From assembly GCA_029820945.1 (NCBI GenBank), contig JALGUJ010000004.1:1-64000 (forward strand): a DNA stretch of 64,000 nucleotides. Direction: 5' to 3'. Source of the stretch: Candidatus Zipacnadia bacterium. Its GTDB lineage: Bacteria > Armatimonadota > Zipacnadia > Zipacnadales > UBA5352. Below are positions 1-8,756 of this stretch, one piece after another. The notes below the pieces were generated by a model. It was not told the origin of the DNA. It did not search any database and saw only the letters and a list, made by a program, of their open reading frames with translations. The stretch's first letter is position 1, and each line of letters starts with the position of its first letter. A program made the position numbers and the translations under genes.

Positions 1-93
1 GGCCGTCCTGACCCCTGCGGCACAGCAGCAGGGCGAAGCCGCGCCGGCGGTTCGTCATCGTGACTCACAAACGGCGCGCCGGCATGGAAGCTG

Positions 94-124
94 AGGCCCC
101 CGCTCGCCGTGCGCGCGGGGGCCT
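94..124. terminator. GC-rich hairpin at left edge
   Basis: A perfect 10-bp stem (94-103 with 115-124, AGGCCCCCGC / GCGGGGGCCT) has an 11-base loop and is followed on the plus strand by TCCTCCTC rather than a clean T-run. It lies just beyond the stop of the minus-strand gene starting at 158 and could end that gene or a plus-strand gene lying off the left edge. Bases 1-93 hold no gene I can identify. Confidence 0.4.
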
Positions 125-157
125 TCCTCCTCGCGACCGGCCAACGACGTGCGGCCC

Positions 158-2182
158 CTACTCGACGGTCAGCTTCGAGATGTAGTCCTCCAGCTCCTTC
201 TGCAGCCCGTTGCGCTGATCGGTGAGCTTGGCGATGTCCGTGCGTATCTGCTCGAACTCGTCCTCCTGGGCGCTGAGCTTCGTCACATACTTGCCGTACA
301 GCTCGCTGTCGTGGTCGAGCTGCTCCATGTTCTGGCGGATCCGGTCCTGCTCCTCCGCGATCTGGGTCAGGCGCTCCTCCTTCTCCGCGATCTGCCGATC
401 GACGTCGGCGATCTCCCGCTTCATGTCGATGATCTTCTGCAGCGCCTGCTTGACGGCGTCGGGGATCTGGCGCCAGCGCATGTAGACCGCGATGCGCTCC
501 AGGCTCTCACTCGTGAGGTAGACGTGCTCGGTGACCGGGTGCTCCTCGCGGACCGACAGCTCCGCGGATTCGCCCGCCGGCAGCTCCACGCGCAGCCGGT
601 AGAGGTTGCGGGTGGTCTCGTCGGCCTGCTCGGGCTCGATGAGCTCCCAATCGTCGCGGCGCGGGTGCTCGATCAGCACCACGCGGTCGTCGTCGGTGCG
701 GTTCTTCAGCGCGTAGACGACATGGGAGGTCTCCTTGACCGTGGTGTAGAGCACGCCGCGCACGACCTTCATGCCCATCTGTATCCGGTCGCCGCCCTTG
801 GGCTCGGGATCGACCTCAACGCCCGTGTCCACGGCGTAGCTGACGAGCCGCTCGTCGCCCTGGCCGAGGTCGTCGATCAGGCCATCGCCGGCGTAGGCGC
901 CGCCGTCGAAGACGGTGATCGCGCCGCCCATTAGAGCCAGCCCGGTGGAGTTGGTCAGCCGCAGGCCGTGCAGCGGGTGCTTGCTGTTGTCGTTCGGGTT
1001 GTAGATGGACAGCCTCTCGGTCTCGACCGGCTCGTTGACAATGGGTATCATGGCCGAGCCCTGGCGGTTGATGGAGATCGGCTGGCTGATGGCGTAGTGG
1101 AACATCTCGCCGACCTCCTCACCCGCCGCGGCGGCCGCGACACCGGCCGCCGCCAGCGCGTCGCCGGCCATCATCATGCCGCCTCCATAGCCGCCCGCGG
1201 CTCCGGGCGCCTCGTCCACGGGAGCAGGAGCCGCCATGACGCCCGCGCGCCGCCGGACCAACTGCGGCTCGCCGGGCTCTTCCGCCTCTTCCATGGCGCC
1301 CTCGTAGCTCTTCGGCCGCGCGGCGACCTGCACGTTTACAGGCACCTCGGGGCGATCGACGTAGACGGGCTCGTAGAGGTCCTGCGTGAAGCTGATCGGC
1401 CTTCCGGAGACCAGCGCCAGCGCCACGCTCTCCCAGTCCTCGTCGGTGGTGTTCTCGACGATGGCCCAGCCCTGAAGGAAGCTCTCGCCCTCATCGGCGA
1501 CGAGGCGGTAGCTCGTCTTCCAGACCGGGGTCTCCAGCAGGTAGCCGACGGAGACCTGGCGGGCGCCGTCGCCCTTAAAGTGCAGCTCGACCGCGCGCTT
1601 CGAGACATCGCGGTTGGCCGCAATCGCGGCCAGCGCCTTGCTCAGATCGTCGGACAGCTCGTCACTGGTCAGGACCACACTCTCCACATGCCAGATGGGG
1701 ATCTGCTCTATGCCCGCCTCGTTCACCAGGTTGACGACCTGGAAGCGCAGCACCTGGTCGTCCACGGACTTCTCCTGCCACTCCGTGCCCAGCACCGTCC
1801 CCACGGTCTCGCCGTCCGCGGTGCGCACGCGCACCTCGGCGCCGCGCAGCCGCGAGAGCAGTTCGCCCAGCGGCGGCTCGTCGGCGATGTCCACGGCGAA
1901 GGAGCGCAGAGTGCGCTCCAGGGGATCGCGTGGCGCGTAGGTCACCGGGCCGATGGTCCCACCCGAGTGGTCCTGCAGCACCATCGACTTGAGGATATCG
2001 TTGATCTGGTCCGCCCTGAAGGACATCGGGATCGTCTCGTCCCCGTGGACCATGCCCTCATGCTGGAAGAAGCCCACGCCGCTGGAGAACAGCACGACGT
2101 GTCGGAGGGGCAGGTCCGCGGCGTTGGCCGCCCCCGCGGCCATGGTCATGATCGCCACACTCAGCAGCACTCTCGACCTCAT
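158..2182 (-). CDS. Secreted DUF4139-domain protein with C-terminal coiled coil
   Basis: An exported protein of 674 residues and unknown biochemical role. It opens with a signal peptide (MRSRVLLSVAIMTMAAGAA, then ANA-A). Around residues 200-290 is the hallmark DUF4139 segment (EDWESVALALVSGRPISF followed by DLYEPVYV). A low-complexity Gly/Ala/Met stretch lies near residue 330, a second beta-rich part follows, and the last 80 residues (KREIADVDRQIAEKEERL onward) are a heptad-rich coiled coil. GGGAGG sits 7 bases before the ATG at 2182; ATGs at 2185 and 2197 are also possible. DUF4139 proteins are often surface-associated, but no activity is established that I can apply here. No operon partner is obvious; the next gene upstream ends 137 bases away. 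Confidence 0.82.
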   Translation of the reverse strand: MRSRVLLSVAIMTMAAGAANAADLPLRHVVLFSSGVGFFQHEGMVHGDETIPMSFRADQINDILKSMVLQDHSGGTIGPVTYAPRDPLERTLRSFAVDIADEPPLGELLSRLRGAEVRVRTADGETVGTVLGTEWQEKSVDDQVLRFQVVNLVNEAGIEQIPIWHVESVVLTSDELSDDLSKALAAIAANRDVSKRAVELHFKGDGARQVSVGYLLETPVWKTSYRLVADEGESFLQGWAIVENTTDEDWESVALALVSGRPISFTQDLYEPVYVDRPEVPVNVQVAARPKSYEGAMEEAEEPGEPQLVRRRAGVMAAPAPVDEAPGAAGGYGGGMMMAGDALAAAGVAAAAAGEEVGEMFHYAISQPISINRQGSAMIPIVNEPVETERLSIYNPNDNSKHPLHGLRLTNSTGLALMGGAITVFDGGAYAGDGLIDDLGQGDERLVSYAVDTGVEVDPEPKGGDRIQMGMKVVRGVLYTTVKETSHVVYALKNRTDDDRVVLIEHPRRDDWELIEPEQADETTRNLYRLRVELPAGESAELSVREEHPVTEHVYLTSESLERIAVYMRWRQIPDAVKQALQKIIDMKREIADVDRQIAEKEERLTQIAEEQDRIRQNMEQLDHDSELYGKYVTKLSAQEDEFEQIRTDIAKLTDQRNGLQKELEDYISKLTVE

Positions 2183-2233
2183 CATCCGACCTCCCATTGC
2201 CGGCCATCAGCGACACGCTATCAACTACCGGCA

Positions 2234-2276
2234 GACGGCGGTGGTCGGTTCCGACTCACCGGCCGTCGCCGCCGTC
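2234..2276 (-). terminator. Possible nested hairpin terminator
   Basis: An outer stem GACGGCGG / CCGCCGTC (2234-2241 with 2269-2276) encloses a small GTCGG/CCGAC hairpin. It lies between the stop of the glycosidase-like gene (2320) and the start of the DUF4139 gene (2182). There is no T-run, so termination is only inferred from position and stem. Confidence 0.3.
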
Positions 2277-2319
2277 GTTCCCGTTTGCCGACCGCCAATC
2301 CCTGATGCGTCCGTTCTAG

Positions 2320-3459
2320 TTACGTCCCCGTGACAGCCGCCAGCACGTTCGCGGCGCTGGCGACGTAGAGCAGCCCATCGGCCTCCCGCTGGTTGATCCA
2401 CTCCGGCGCGTCCTCTTCGTCGAGCACCTCGATGGCGTCCTCCAGCAGCATCACCGCCGTGTCGTGGTCGTAGCGCTCGAGCACCATCGCCGCCCACCCG
2501 GTCGCGACGGGCCAGTAGCCACCGTTCTGGTAGCGGTCCGGCTCGTAGTCCGCCAGCATCCGCCGCCAGCACTCCGGGCGAGGCAGGTGGCGCATGCAGC
2601 CGCGCAGGAAGCAACCGTCGTAATGGTCGAACAGCCAGGCGCCGACGCGCTTCGTCTCGGATTTGCTGATGGCCCTGACCACGCCTGCGTAGGCGCTGCC
2701 CCACAGGTCGATCTGCTCGCAGTCCGCGCGCGCCGCACGCAGCATGCCGTCCTGCTCCTCATAGAACTCGTGCAGCGCCCGGCCGGTGTGTTCGGCGGCC
2801 TCAAACCACGTGTGCGCCCCCTCGTGGTCCTCGACGCGCTGGCACATCTTCGCCAGCACCATGCACGCCTCCCAGTAGAGCAGCGACGAGAACAGCACCT
2901 CCCCGCTCTTGGCCACGGTGTCGGTGAAGCCGTAGCCCGGGTGGGGGTTAGCCGGATCGATCCAGACCAGACCGTCCTCGGACAGTGGGACGGTCTCCAT
3001 GGCGGCCATGAGCGCGTTCTCGTGCCTGAGGAACAGGTCGTAGTCCCCCGTATGGTCCACGTAGGCATCGACGAGCTTCGTCGCGAACTGCGCGTTGTCG
3101 GTCGGAGGATGGTTGAGCGCGGGCGCGTTCTCGTTGACCACGTAGACCGCTTGCCCGTCCGCCTCCACGCGGTTGGGCATGAGCCCATCGTCGCGCCGCC
3201 GGGCGATGAGGTAGTCGATGGCCGCGGCCATCTCCTCCGGCGGCATCAGGTGGCCGGCGCCCTCCACGGCGTAGCACAGGTCCCGCGTGTACATCCCGGA
3301 GTACTTCCCCGAGCCCGCGGGCGTGAGCAGCCACGTGCCGTCATCGGCCCGTGTGCGGGCCGAGCCGATGCACCTGCGCGCGATGGCCTCCAGTCGCTCG
3401 ACCTGCGCGCCGTCCATCTCCACCGGTCTGAGGAAGTGCTTCATTGGCCGCAGGCTCAT
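2320..3459 (-). CDS. Six-hairpin glycosidase-like protein
   Basis: A cytoplasmic protein of 379 residues (no signal peptide) that looks like an (alpha/alpha)6-barrel glycosidase. Features seen are a substrate-cleft-like GMYTRDLCYAVEGAGHL near residue 55, DDGLMPNRVEADG near 90, NHPPTDNAQFATKLVDAY near 115 and regularly spaced helices with Trp/Tyr-rich turns (RYQNGGYWPVATGWAAMVL near 310). This is the pattern of glucoamylase-like and amylo-alpha-1,6-glucosidase-like folds, which cut alpha-linked sugars; the exact family and substrate are not evident. GAGGAGG abuts the ATG at 3459, so an alternative start at 3444 (MKHFLRP) is possible. It follows pyrD by 76 bases on the same strand. Confidence 0.72.
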   Translation of the reverse strand: MSLRPMKHFLRPVEMDGAQVERLEAIARRCIGSARTRADDGTWLLTPAGSGKYSGMYTRDLCYAVEGAGHLMPPEEMAAAIDYLIARRRDDGLMPNRVEADGQAVYVVNENAPALNHPPTDNAQFATKLVDAYVDHTGDYDLFLRHENALMAAMETVPLSEDGLVWIDPANPHPGYGFTDTVAKSGEVLFSSLLYWEACMVLAKMCQRVEDHEGAHTWFEAAEHTGRALHEFYEEQDGMLRAARADCEQIDLWGSAYAGVVRAISKSETKRVGAWLFDHYDGCFLRGCMRHLPRPECWRRMLADYEPDRYQNGGYWPVATGWAAMVLERYDHDTAVMLLEDAIEVLDEEDAPEWINQREADGLLYVASAANVLAAVTGT

Positions 3460-3535
3460 CCTCCTCGTGAGCGTGGGGCGATCGCTGCGGGGCCATCGAC
3501 CTGCTTGACGGCTGGCGGCGCTCGGATGTTCCCGA

Positions 3536-4459
3536 TCAGCCGGTCTCCAGGGCCCCGATGAGGTCCGTGATGCGCTCGACGCCGTGGCGGCGGCAGTACT
3601 GCGCGAGGCCGTCGATGACGCCCTGCATTGTGGCCGGCTCGACGAAGTTCGCGGTGCCGACCCCGACGGCGGTCGCGCCCGCCAGGATGAACTCCAGCGC
3701 GTCTCCCGCAGACATGATCCCGCCCATGCCGATGAGCGGCAGCTCCACCGCTCGCGCGACCTGCCAGACCATGTGCACCGCCACGGGCCGCACGGCCGGC
3801 CCCGACAGCCCGCCGGTGATGTTGCCCAGGTGTGGGCGGCGGGCCTCCACGTCGATGCTCATCCCCACCAGCGTGTTGATCAGCGAGAGCGCGTCGGCGC
3901 CCGCCTCTTCGGCGGCCAGCGCGATCTGCGTGATGTCCGTCACGTTCGGCGAAAGCTTCACGATCACCGGCAGATCGGTGGCCCCGGCGACCGCCGCCGT
4001 CAGCTCCCCCGTCATCTCGCAGTCCACGCCGAAGTACATCCCCTCCTGCGCCACGTTCGGGCAGGAGACGTTGACCTCCAGCGCGTCCACCCCGGCCACC
4101 GAGAGCATCGTCGCCAGAGCGACGAACTCCTCGGTGCTGCGCCCGGAGATGTTGACGATGACGGGCACCCCGAACTCGCGGAGTTCCGGGAGCTTCTCGT
4201 CCAGGAATGCCCGCGCGCCCGGGTTCTGCAGCCCGATGGCGTTGAGCATACCCGCCGGGGTCTCGCGCACCCGCGGCGGCGCATTGCCCTCGCGCGGCTC
4301 CATCGTCACCGCCTTGGTCACGATGGCGCCCAGGCGGCCGAGGTCCAGGTAGGGCTCGTATTCCGTTCCATAGCCGAAGGTCCCCGACGCTGCCATGACG
4401 GGATTCTGCAGCCGCATGCCTGCGATCTCGACCGAGAGGTCCGGCGCGGTGGCGCTCAT
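3536..4459 (-). CDS. pyrD: Dihydroorotate dehydrogenase B, catalytic subunit
   Basis: Oxidises dihydroorotate to orotate in pyrimidine synthesis, with FMN in a TIM barrel; 307 residues, the usual PyrDB size. Seen: NPVMAASGTFGYG near the N-terminus, the FMN-binding KAVTMEPREGN region, NAIGLQNPG, and VNVSCPN with the Cys that serves as catalytic base in class 1 enzymes. Lys in VIVKLSPNV, SLINTLVGM and GMGGIMSAGDALEF follow in family order. The ATG at 4459 overlaps the pyrK stop (ATGA), and the presence of pyrK identifies the class 1B, NAD-linked type. The long open frame upstream of this start is out of frame with pyrK and is not coding. Confidence 0.95.
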   Translation of the reverse strand: MSATAPDLSVEIAGMRLQNPVMAASGTFGYGTEYEPYLDLGRLGAIVTKAVTMEPREGNAPPRVRETPAGMLNAIGLQNPGARAFLDEKLPELREFGVPVIVNISGRSTEEFVALATMLSVAGVDALEVNVSCPNVAQEGMYFGVDCEMTGELTAAVAGATDLPVIVKLSPNVTDITQIALAAEEAGADALSLINTLVGMSIDVEARRPHLGNITGGLSGPAVRPVAVHMVWQVARAVELPLIGMGGIMSAGDALEFILAGATAVGVGTANFVEPATMQGVIDGLAQYCRRHGVERITDLIGALETG

Positions 4460-5262
4460 CGTGGTGGCATCCTCTCCCAGTCGATCTCGTCGGTGTCGAA
4501 GACCGGTCCCTCGGTGCAGACGCGCACGTAGCCGCCTCCGCGGGCGGGGACGACGCAGCCGAGGCAGGCGCCCACCCCGCAGCCCATCCACTGCTCCATC
4601 GAGACCTGGCAGTCGATCTCGGCGTCTCGGCAGATGCTCGCGACCGCCGCCAGCATCGCGTCGGGGCCGCAGGCGCAGACCAGGTCGGGGCGGTCGCGCT
4701 CGATCTCGGGGACCAGCACGTCGGTGACGATGCCCTCCTCGCCCGCCGAGCCGTCCTCGGTGACCGCGGTGAACTCCTCGCATCGCGAGGCGAACTCGGT
4801 CCAGCAGACCAGCGCCTCCTGCGTGGCGCCGCCGAAGAGCGCACGCACGTAGGGCATGGGGCTGGCCATGCGCAGTGTGTCGGCGAGGAAGAGGAGGGGG
4901 GCCACACCCACTCCTCCCGCGACCAGCATCACGTTCGCGTCCCCGGCGCCCGCGGCGGGAAGCGCCCAGCCGTTGCCCAGCGGCCCCAGCAGATCATAGC
5001 GCGTGCCCGCCTCGTGGCCGGCGATGATCTCCGTGCCCCGACCGACGGTGCGCACGAGCAACTGCACCTCGTCCGCCCCGGGCCGGGTGAGCATCACCGA
5101 GAAAGGGCGCCGCAGCAGCGGGTCGGTGCCGCCGCTGACGCGCAGGTGCACGAACTGGCCTGGCTCGGCGGTTCGCGCAATCTCGCCACAGTCGAGCTGG
5201 AGGAGGTAGTGGCCGCGGGCGACCTCCTCGCGGTGCGTGAGCGTGGCAAGCGCTCGTGGCAT
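4456..5262 (-). CDS. pyrK: Dihydroorotate dehydrogenase B, electron transfer subunit
   Basis: Carries FAD and a 2Fe-2S cluster and passes electrons from PyrD FMN to NAD+; 268 residues. The N-terminal ferredoxin-reductase barrel contains GQFVHLRV and LLRRPFSV (FAD binding), followed by the NAD domain with VAGGVGVAPLLFLAD. The C-terminal cluster site is CGVGACLGC plus a later Cys (RVCTEGPVF), the C-x4-C-x2-C-x(n)-C pattern of PyrK. I chose ATG 5262 (MPRALATL) because it matches where family members begin; the frame stays open upstream but loses coding character. It is translationally coupled to pyrD by a 4-base overlap. Confidence 0.95.
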   Translation of the reverse strand: MPRALATLTHREEVARGHYLLQLDCGEIARTAEPGQFVHLRVSGGTDPLLRRPFSVMLTRPGADEVQLLVRTVGRGTEIIAGHEAGTRYDLLGPLGNGWALPAAGAGDANVMLVAGGVGVAPLLFLADTLRMASPMPYVRALFGGATQEALVCWTEFASRCEEFTAVTEDGSAGEEGIVTDVLVPEIERDRPDLVCACGPDAMLAAVASICRDAEIDCQVSMEQWMGCGVGACLGCVVPARGGGYVRVCTEGPVFDTDEIDWERMPPR

Positions 5263-5654
5263 GATGTCACCTCGCCAACACCGGCAAGAAGCCCAGAGCA
5301 ATGAATGACGACAGCGCACGGCGGCTCCGGCGACCGATCCGACAGCGGCTGGAAGGGCGCGATGAGCAAATCCCCTTCCTGGCATTCGATACCGGCCGCG
5401 AATACTCCTTGCACCCTGCCGGTTCCGGGGCCCGGCTCGCTCGACTCCCGCGGGTACCCGCGCGCATATCGCCCGCGGCTGGCCTCGCAGTCGTGAATCA
5501 CCATGTCTTCGACCGCCTCTGGCGGGCCAGGAGTACCCGTTCGCTCGCGGAAGCGCGCGTCCTGCTCTCGACCGAGGGAAGCGAACGTCCGCAGGTCCCG
5601 CCACGCGCGCCGCGAAACATGGGGCGTCGAGATGTCCGCCGAGGAGGAATCACC
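5263..5654. other. Divergent intergenic region, no gene seen
   Basis: This 392-base stretch separates pyrK (leftward) from the DUF3604 gene (rightward), so it should hold two promoters. I found no convincing -35/-10 pair on either strand, no RNA gene and no strong hairpin. The plus-strand frame is open through it, but its composition is unlike the coding part and the only strong ribosome binding site (GAGGAGGAAT) is at 5641-5650. Confidence 0.5.
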
Positions 5655-7571
5655 ATGCGCGCGGTCGCCGTGACCTCGCCCAGACCGCTCATCGCCGGAA
5701 CGCTTGCGACGTGGCGGTGCGACATCGTCCTGCGCGGAGCTCCCGTCCAGGAGGGCGGTTGCGTCAAGATCGCCTACGACCTGCGCGGCGAGTCGGGCTA
5801 CGATACCTTCCCCCAGGCAGAGGACCCGGCGGGCGAGAACTACGCGACCTGCGAGGGGCCCCGGGGCGTGGTGCTGGCGCTGGAGGGCTACCGCTCGCAC
5901 CACGCGACACACGGCGCTGAGACGCTTGAGGAGAAGATCGAGAGCGAGTCCTACTTCTGGCGCGACCTGCTGGGCATCCACTCATCGCTGAACCTGCACG
6001 TGCTCAAGATCACTGTGACGGGTGGGCGGCTCGAGGCCGGCGACGTGCTGCGCGTGACCTACGGCGATACCTCCGGCGGATCGCCGGGCATGCAGGTGCC
6101 GGGCCAGGCGAAGCCCGACTGGCGCCACTGGGTCTGCCTGCAGCGCGACGAGGACGCTGAGCTGGAGCTGCTGGGCGGCGACACGGTCGTGGTGGAACCA
6201 GGGCCGCCCGAGCGCCTGCACGTGGTGGCGCCGTCGGTGGTGGCACCGGACGAGGAGATCCCCGTCGCGCACGTGGCGCTCGACGCCGTTGGGAACCCCG
6301 TACGGCGGGTCCGCGCTCAGTTCCCGGCGGCCGAGGCGGAGACCATCGAGCTGGAGCGCCCCGAGGGCTCGCACATGCTCGACCGAGTGCGGGTGGAGGA
6401 CGAGCGCGTGGGGCTGATCGGCGAGTCAAACCCCATCGAGATCGTCGAAGAGCCCGAGTACCGCCTCTACTGGGGAGAGATCCATGGTCACACCGTCATC
6501 TCCGACGGCGGCCAGCGTACCCCGGACCAGTTCTACCACTGGGGACGCGACGCGGCGCTGCTGGACTTCTGCGCCATCACCGACCACGACTTCGGCATTG
6601 CCCTCTACGACCCCGACAAGTACTGGGCGATCGTCCTCGACGCCGCGCGCGACTTCAACGAGTCGGGGCGCTTCGTCACCATCCCCGGCTGGGAGGTCTC
6701 GCACGCGGGCCTGACCGATGGCCAGATCTACGGCCACAAGAACCTCTACTTCCTCGACGACGACCCGCCCTTCTACAGCTCCAGCCCCTACGGGAAGTGG
6801 CGCGCGAACCAGACGCACACCCACATCGAGGAGTTGGTGGCGCTACTGGAGGACTGGGGCGGGCAGTTCATGATCGTGGACCACACCTCGCACATGATGA
6901 CCGACTGGAACCGCTTCGTGCCCGACTACACGCGCCTGGTCGAGGTCTACTCCTTCTTCGGCGGCTCCGAGGCCATGGACGTGCCCTTCCCGGTCGGTCC
7001 GCTGCAGGAGGGGCGCACGGCGCGCGATGGGCTCGACCGCGGCTGCATCGTCGGCTTCACGGCGGGCACCGACACGCACATGGGCGCGCCCGCCGCCTAC
7101 CGCGAGACCAGCTTCGGGCGCGGGAGGGTCCCCGGGCTGACGGCCGTCTGGGCCACCGAGCTGTCCCGCCACGCCATCTGGGACGCGCTGTGGAACCGCC
7201 GCACCTACGCCACGCGCGGCGAGCGCATCCTGCTGCACACCTGGCTCAACGGCGCTATGATGGGCCAGGAGATTCGCCTGCAGGCGCCGGACGAGACGCG
7301 GCGAATCGCTCTATCGGTGGCGGGTACCGCGCCGATCCAGCGCGTGGACCTGATCCACAACTCGCGCACCCTGGAGAGCTGGCCCGGTGGCGACTCGCGG
7401 GAGGTATCCGTGCAGTTCGAGCACGACGGGCCGATGGCGGAGCTGCCCGACGCCCCGGGGCTGGGATACTACTACGTGCGTGTGATGCAGGAGGACGGCG
7501 GCGTGGCGTGGTCCAGCCCCACCTGGGTCCACCTGCCCACATCGGCGCCGTCCGCCGGCGTGGAGGAGTGA
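5655..7571 (+). CDS. DUF3604 family protein (PHP-like metal-dependent fold)
   Basis: A protein of 638 residues. A beta-rich N-terminal part (about 1-260) precedes a metallohydrolase-like part opening with YWGEIHGHTVISDGGQ, then CAITDHDFGI, GHKNLYF, MIVDHTSHMM and TAGTDTHMGAP. These His/Asp clusters are the spacing of DUF3604 proteins, which resemble PHP-type phosphoesterases. Substrates of the family are unknown to me; members are common near sulfatase and glycan genes. There is no signal peptide. The start is set by GAGGAGGAAT 4 bases before ATG 5655. The site-2 protease gene begins 7 bases after its stop. Confidence 0.85.
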   Translation: MRAVAVTSPRPLIAGTLATWRCDIVLRGAPVQEGGCVKIAYDLRGESGYDTFPQAEDPAGENYATCEGPRGVVLALEGYRSHHATHGAETLEEKIESESYFWRDLLGIHSSLNLHVLKITVTGGRLEAGDVLRVTYGDTSGGSPGMQVPGQAKPDWRHWVCLQRDEDAELELLGGDTVVVEPGPPERLHVVAPSVVAPDEEIPVAHVALDAVGNPVRRVRAQFPAAEAETIELERPEGSHMLDRVRVEDERVGLIGESNPIEIVEEPEYRLYWGEIHGHTVISDGGQRTPDQFYHWGRDAALLDFCAITDHDFGIALYDPDKYWAIVLDAARDFNESGRFVTIPGWEVSHAGLTDGQIYGHKNLYFLDDDPPFYSSSPYGKWRANQTHTHIEELVALLEDWGGQFMIVDHTSHMMTDWNRFVPDYTRLVEVYSFFGGSEAMDVPFPVGPLQEGRTARDGLDRGCIVGFTAGTDTHMGAPAAYRETSFGRGRVPGLTAVWATELSRHAIWDALWNRRTYATRGERILLHTWLNGAMMGQEIRLQAPDETRRIALSVAGTAPIQRVDLIHNSRTLESWPGGDSREVSVQFEHDGPMAELPDAPGLGYYYVRVMQEDGGVAWSSPTWVHLPTSAPSAGVEE

Positions 7572-7578
7572 TCGGGAC

Positions 7579-8700
7579 GTGCATGGCTGGCGAATCGGCA
7601 GGATCTTCGGCATCAACATCGAGATTCACTTCACCTGGCTCATCATCTTCGGCCTGATCCTCTCGGCGGTGATCCAGCAGATCTCTGGGGAGGCGCCCCA
7701 GGCCTCGCGCGCCAACCTGTGGATCACTGCGGTCATCACCACCCTCCTGTTTTTCGTCTGCCTGATCCTGCACGAGCTCTCTCACTCGCTGATGGCGAAC
7801 CGGCTGGGCGCGGATGTCTCGCGCATCACGCTGTTCGTCTTCGGCGGCGTGGCGCAGATGAAGCGGGAGCCCGACAGCCCCGCCAGCGAGTTCAAGGTGG
7901 CCATCGTCGGGCCGCTGACCAGCGCCGCGCTCGCCGGGATCTTCTACGTGCTCCACATCGCACTCAAGTCACTCGGCGTGTCGCGCGTGTGGTGGACGGC
8001 GGCCGGCTGGGTCGCGACCATCAACCTGGCGCTGGCGATCTTCAACATGCTGCCCGGCTTCCCGCTGGACGGGGGGCGTGTGCTGCGCTCGATCCTGTGG
8101 AACGCCTGGAACAACCTCGAGCGCGCCACGCGCGTGGCCTCGACCGTCGGCCGATGGTTCGGCTACGGCATGATCTTCCTCGGCTTCCTGGCGGTTATCG
8201 GTGGGCAGTTCGGGGGACTGTGGCTGGTCGCGTTGGGCTGGCTGCTGTCGAGCGTCGCGGCGGGCAGCTACCAGCGCATGCAGCTCCAGCAGGCCCTCGG
8301 CGACGTCTACGTCCACGACCTGATGAGCAGCCCGGTTGCCACGATCCCTGCCGACGCCGGCCTCGACCGGGCGGCCCACTATTACTTCATGGCCGCCCGC
8401 TTCACCGCCTTCGGCGTGGAGGAGGGCGGAGAGATCGTGGGCGTGATCCGCATGGAGCACCTGCAGCAGGTTCCCCGCGAGCGGTGGGCCTTCACGCGCG
8501 TCGGGGACGTGATGATGCCTCTGGACCGGGACAAGATGACCATAGACTCCGACGAGGAGGCCGTCGAGGCCCTGATGCAGATGGCCCAGAACGACTGCGG
8601 CCGGCTGCTCGTCACCGACCACTCGGGCAACATCATCGGCATCATCAGCCACAGCGACATCGTCCGCCTGGTCAAGGTCAGGGGCGGGCTGGGCCTGTAG
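7579..8700 (+). CDS. Site-2 protease (M50) with two CBS domains
   Basis: An intramembrane zinc metalloprotease of 373 residues. Four or more hydrophobic segments fill the first 235 residues; the zinc site is HELSH at residues 65-69, and the third ligand lies in NMLPGFPLDGGR near residue 155. The last 130 residues form a CBS pair (VHDLMSSPVATIP..., VGDVMMPLDRDKMTI...), which normally senses adenine nucleotides and may gate the protease. M50B enzymes of this type (SpoIVFB-like) cleave membrane-bound regulators or anti-sigma factors. The start is GTG 7579, 7 bases after the upstream stop, so the two genes are probably one unit. The anti-sigma factor at 15967-16734 is a conceivable but unproven substrate. 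Confidence 0.93.
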   Translation: MHGWRIGRIFGINIEIHFTWLIIFGLILSAVIQQISGEAPQASRANLWITAVITTLLFFVCLILHELSHSLMANRLGADVSRITLFVFGGVAQMKREPDSPASEFKVAIVGPLTSAALAGIFYVLHIALKSLGVSRVWWTAAGWVATINLALAIFNMLPGFPLDGGRVLRSILWNAWNNLERATRVASTVGRWFGYGMIFLGFLAVIGGQFGGLWLVALGWLLSSVAAGSYQRMQLQQALGDVYVHDLMSSPVATIPADAGLDRAAHYYFMAARFTAFGVEEGGEIVGVIRMEHLQQVPRERWAFTRVGDVMMPLDRDKMTIDSDEEAVEALMQMAQNDCGRLLVTDHSGNIIGIISHSDIVRLVKVRGGLGL

Positions 8701-8723
8701 GCCGCCCGGGCCCGGCCCGGTTC

Positions 8724-8754
8724 GCAGGCGACTGGTGCCGCGCCCAGCGCCTGC
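8724..8754. terminator. Convergent terminator hairpin
   Basis: A stem GCAGGCG-(A)-CTGG pairs with CCAG-CGCCTGC (8724-8735 with 8744-8754, one bulged A) around an 8-base loop. It fills the 56-base gap between two convergent genes and probably stops both. No long T-run, as is common in GC-rich genomes. Confidence 0.5.
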
Positions 8755-8756
8755 TC

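Noticed and set aside
1..94. Possible 3' end of a plus-strand gene (frame ending TGA 92-94)
   Set aside because: Only 30 codons are visible, with no recognisable motif; another frame is also open. Cannot be supported.
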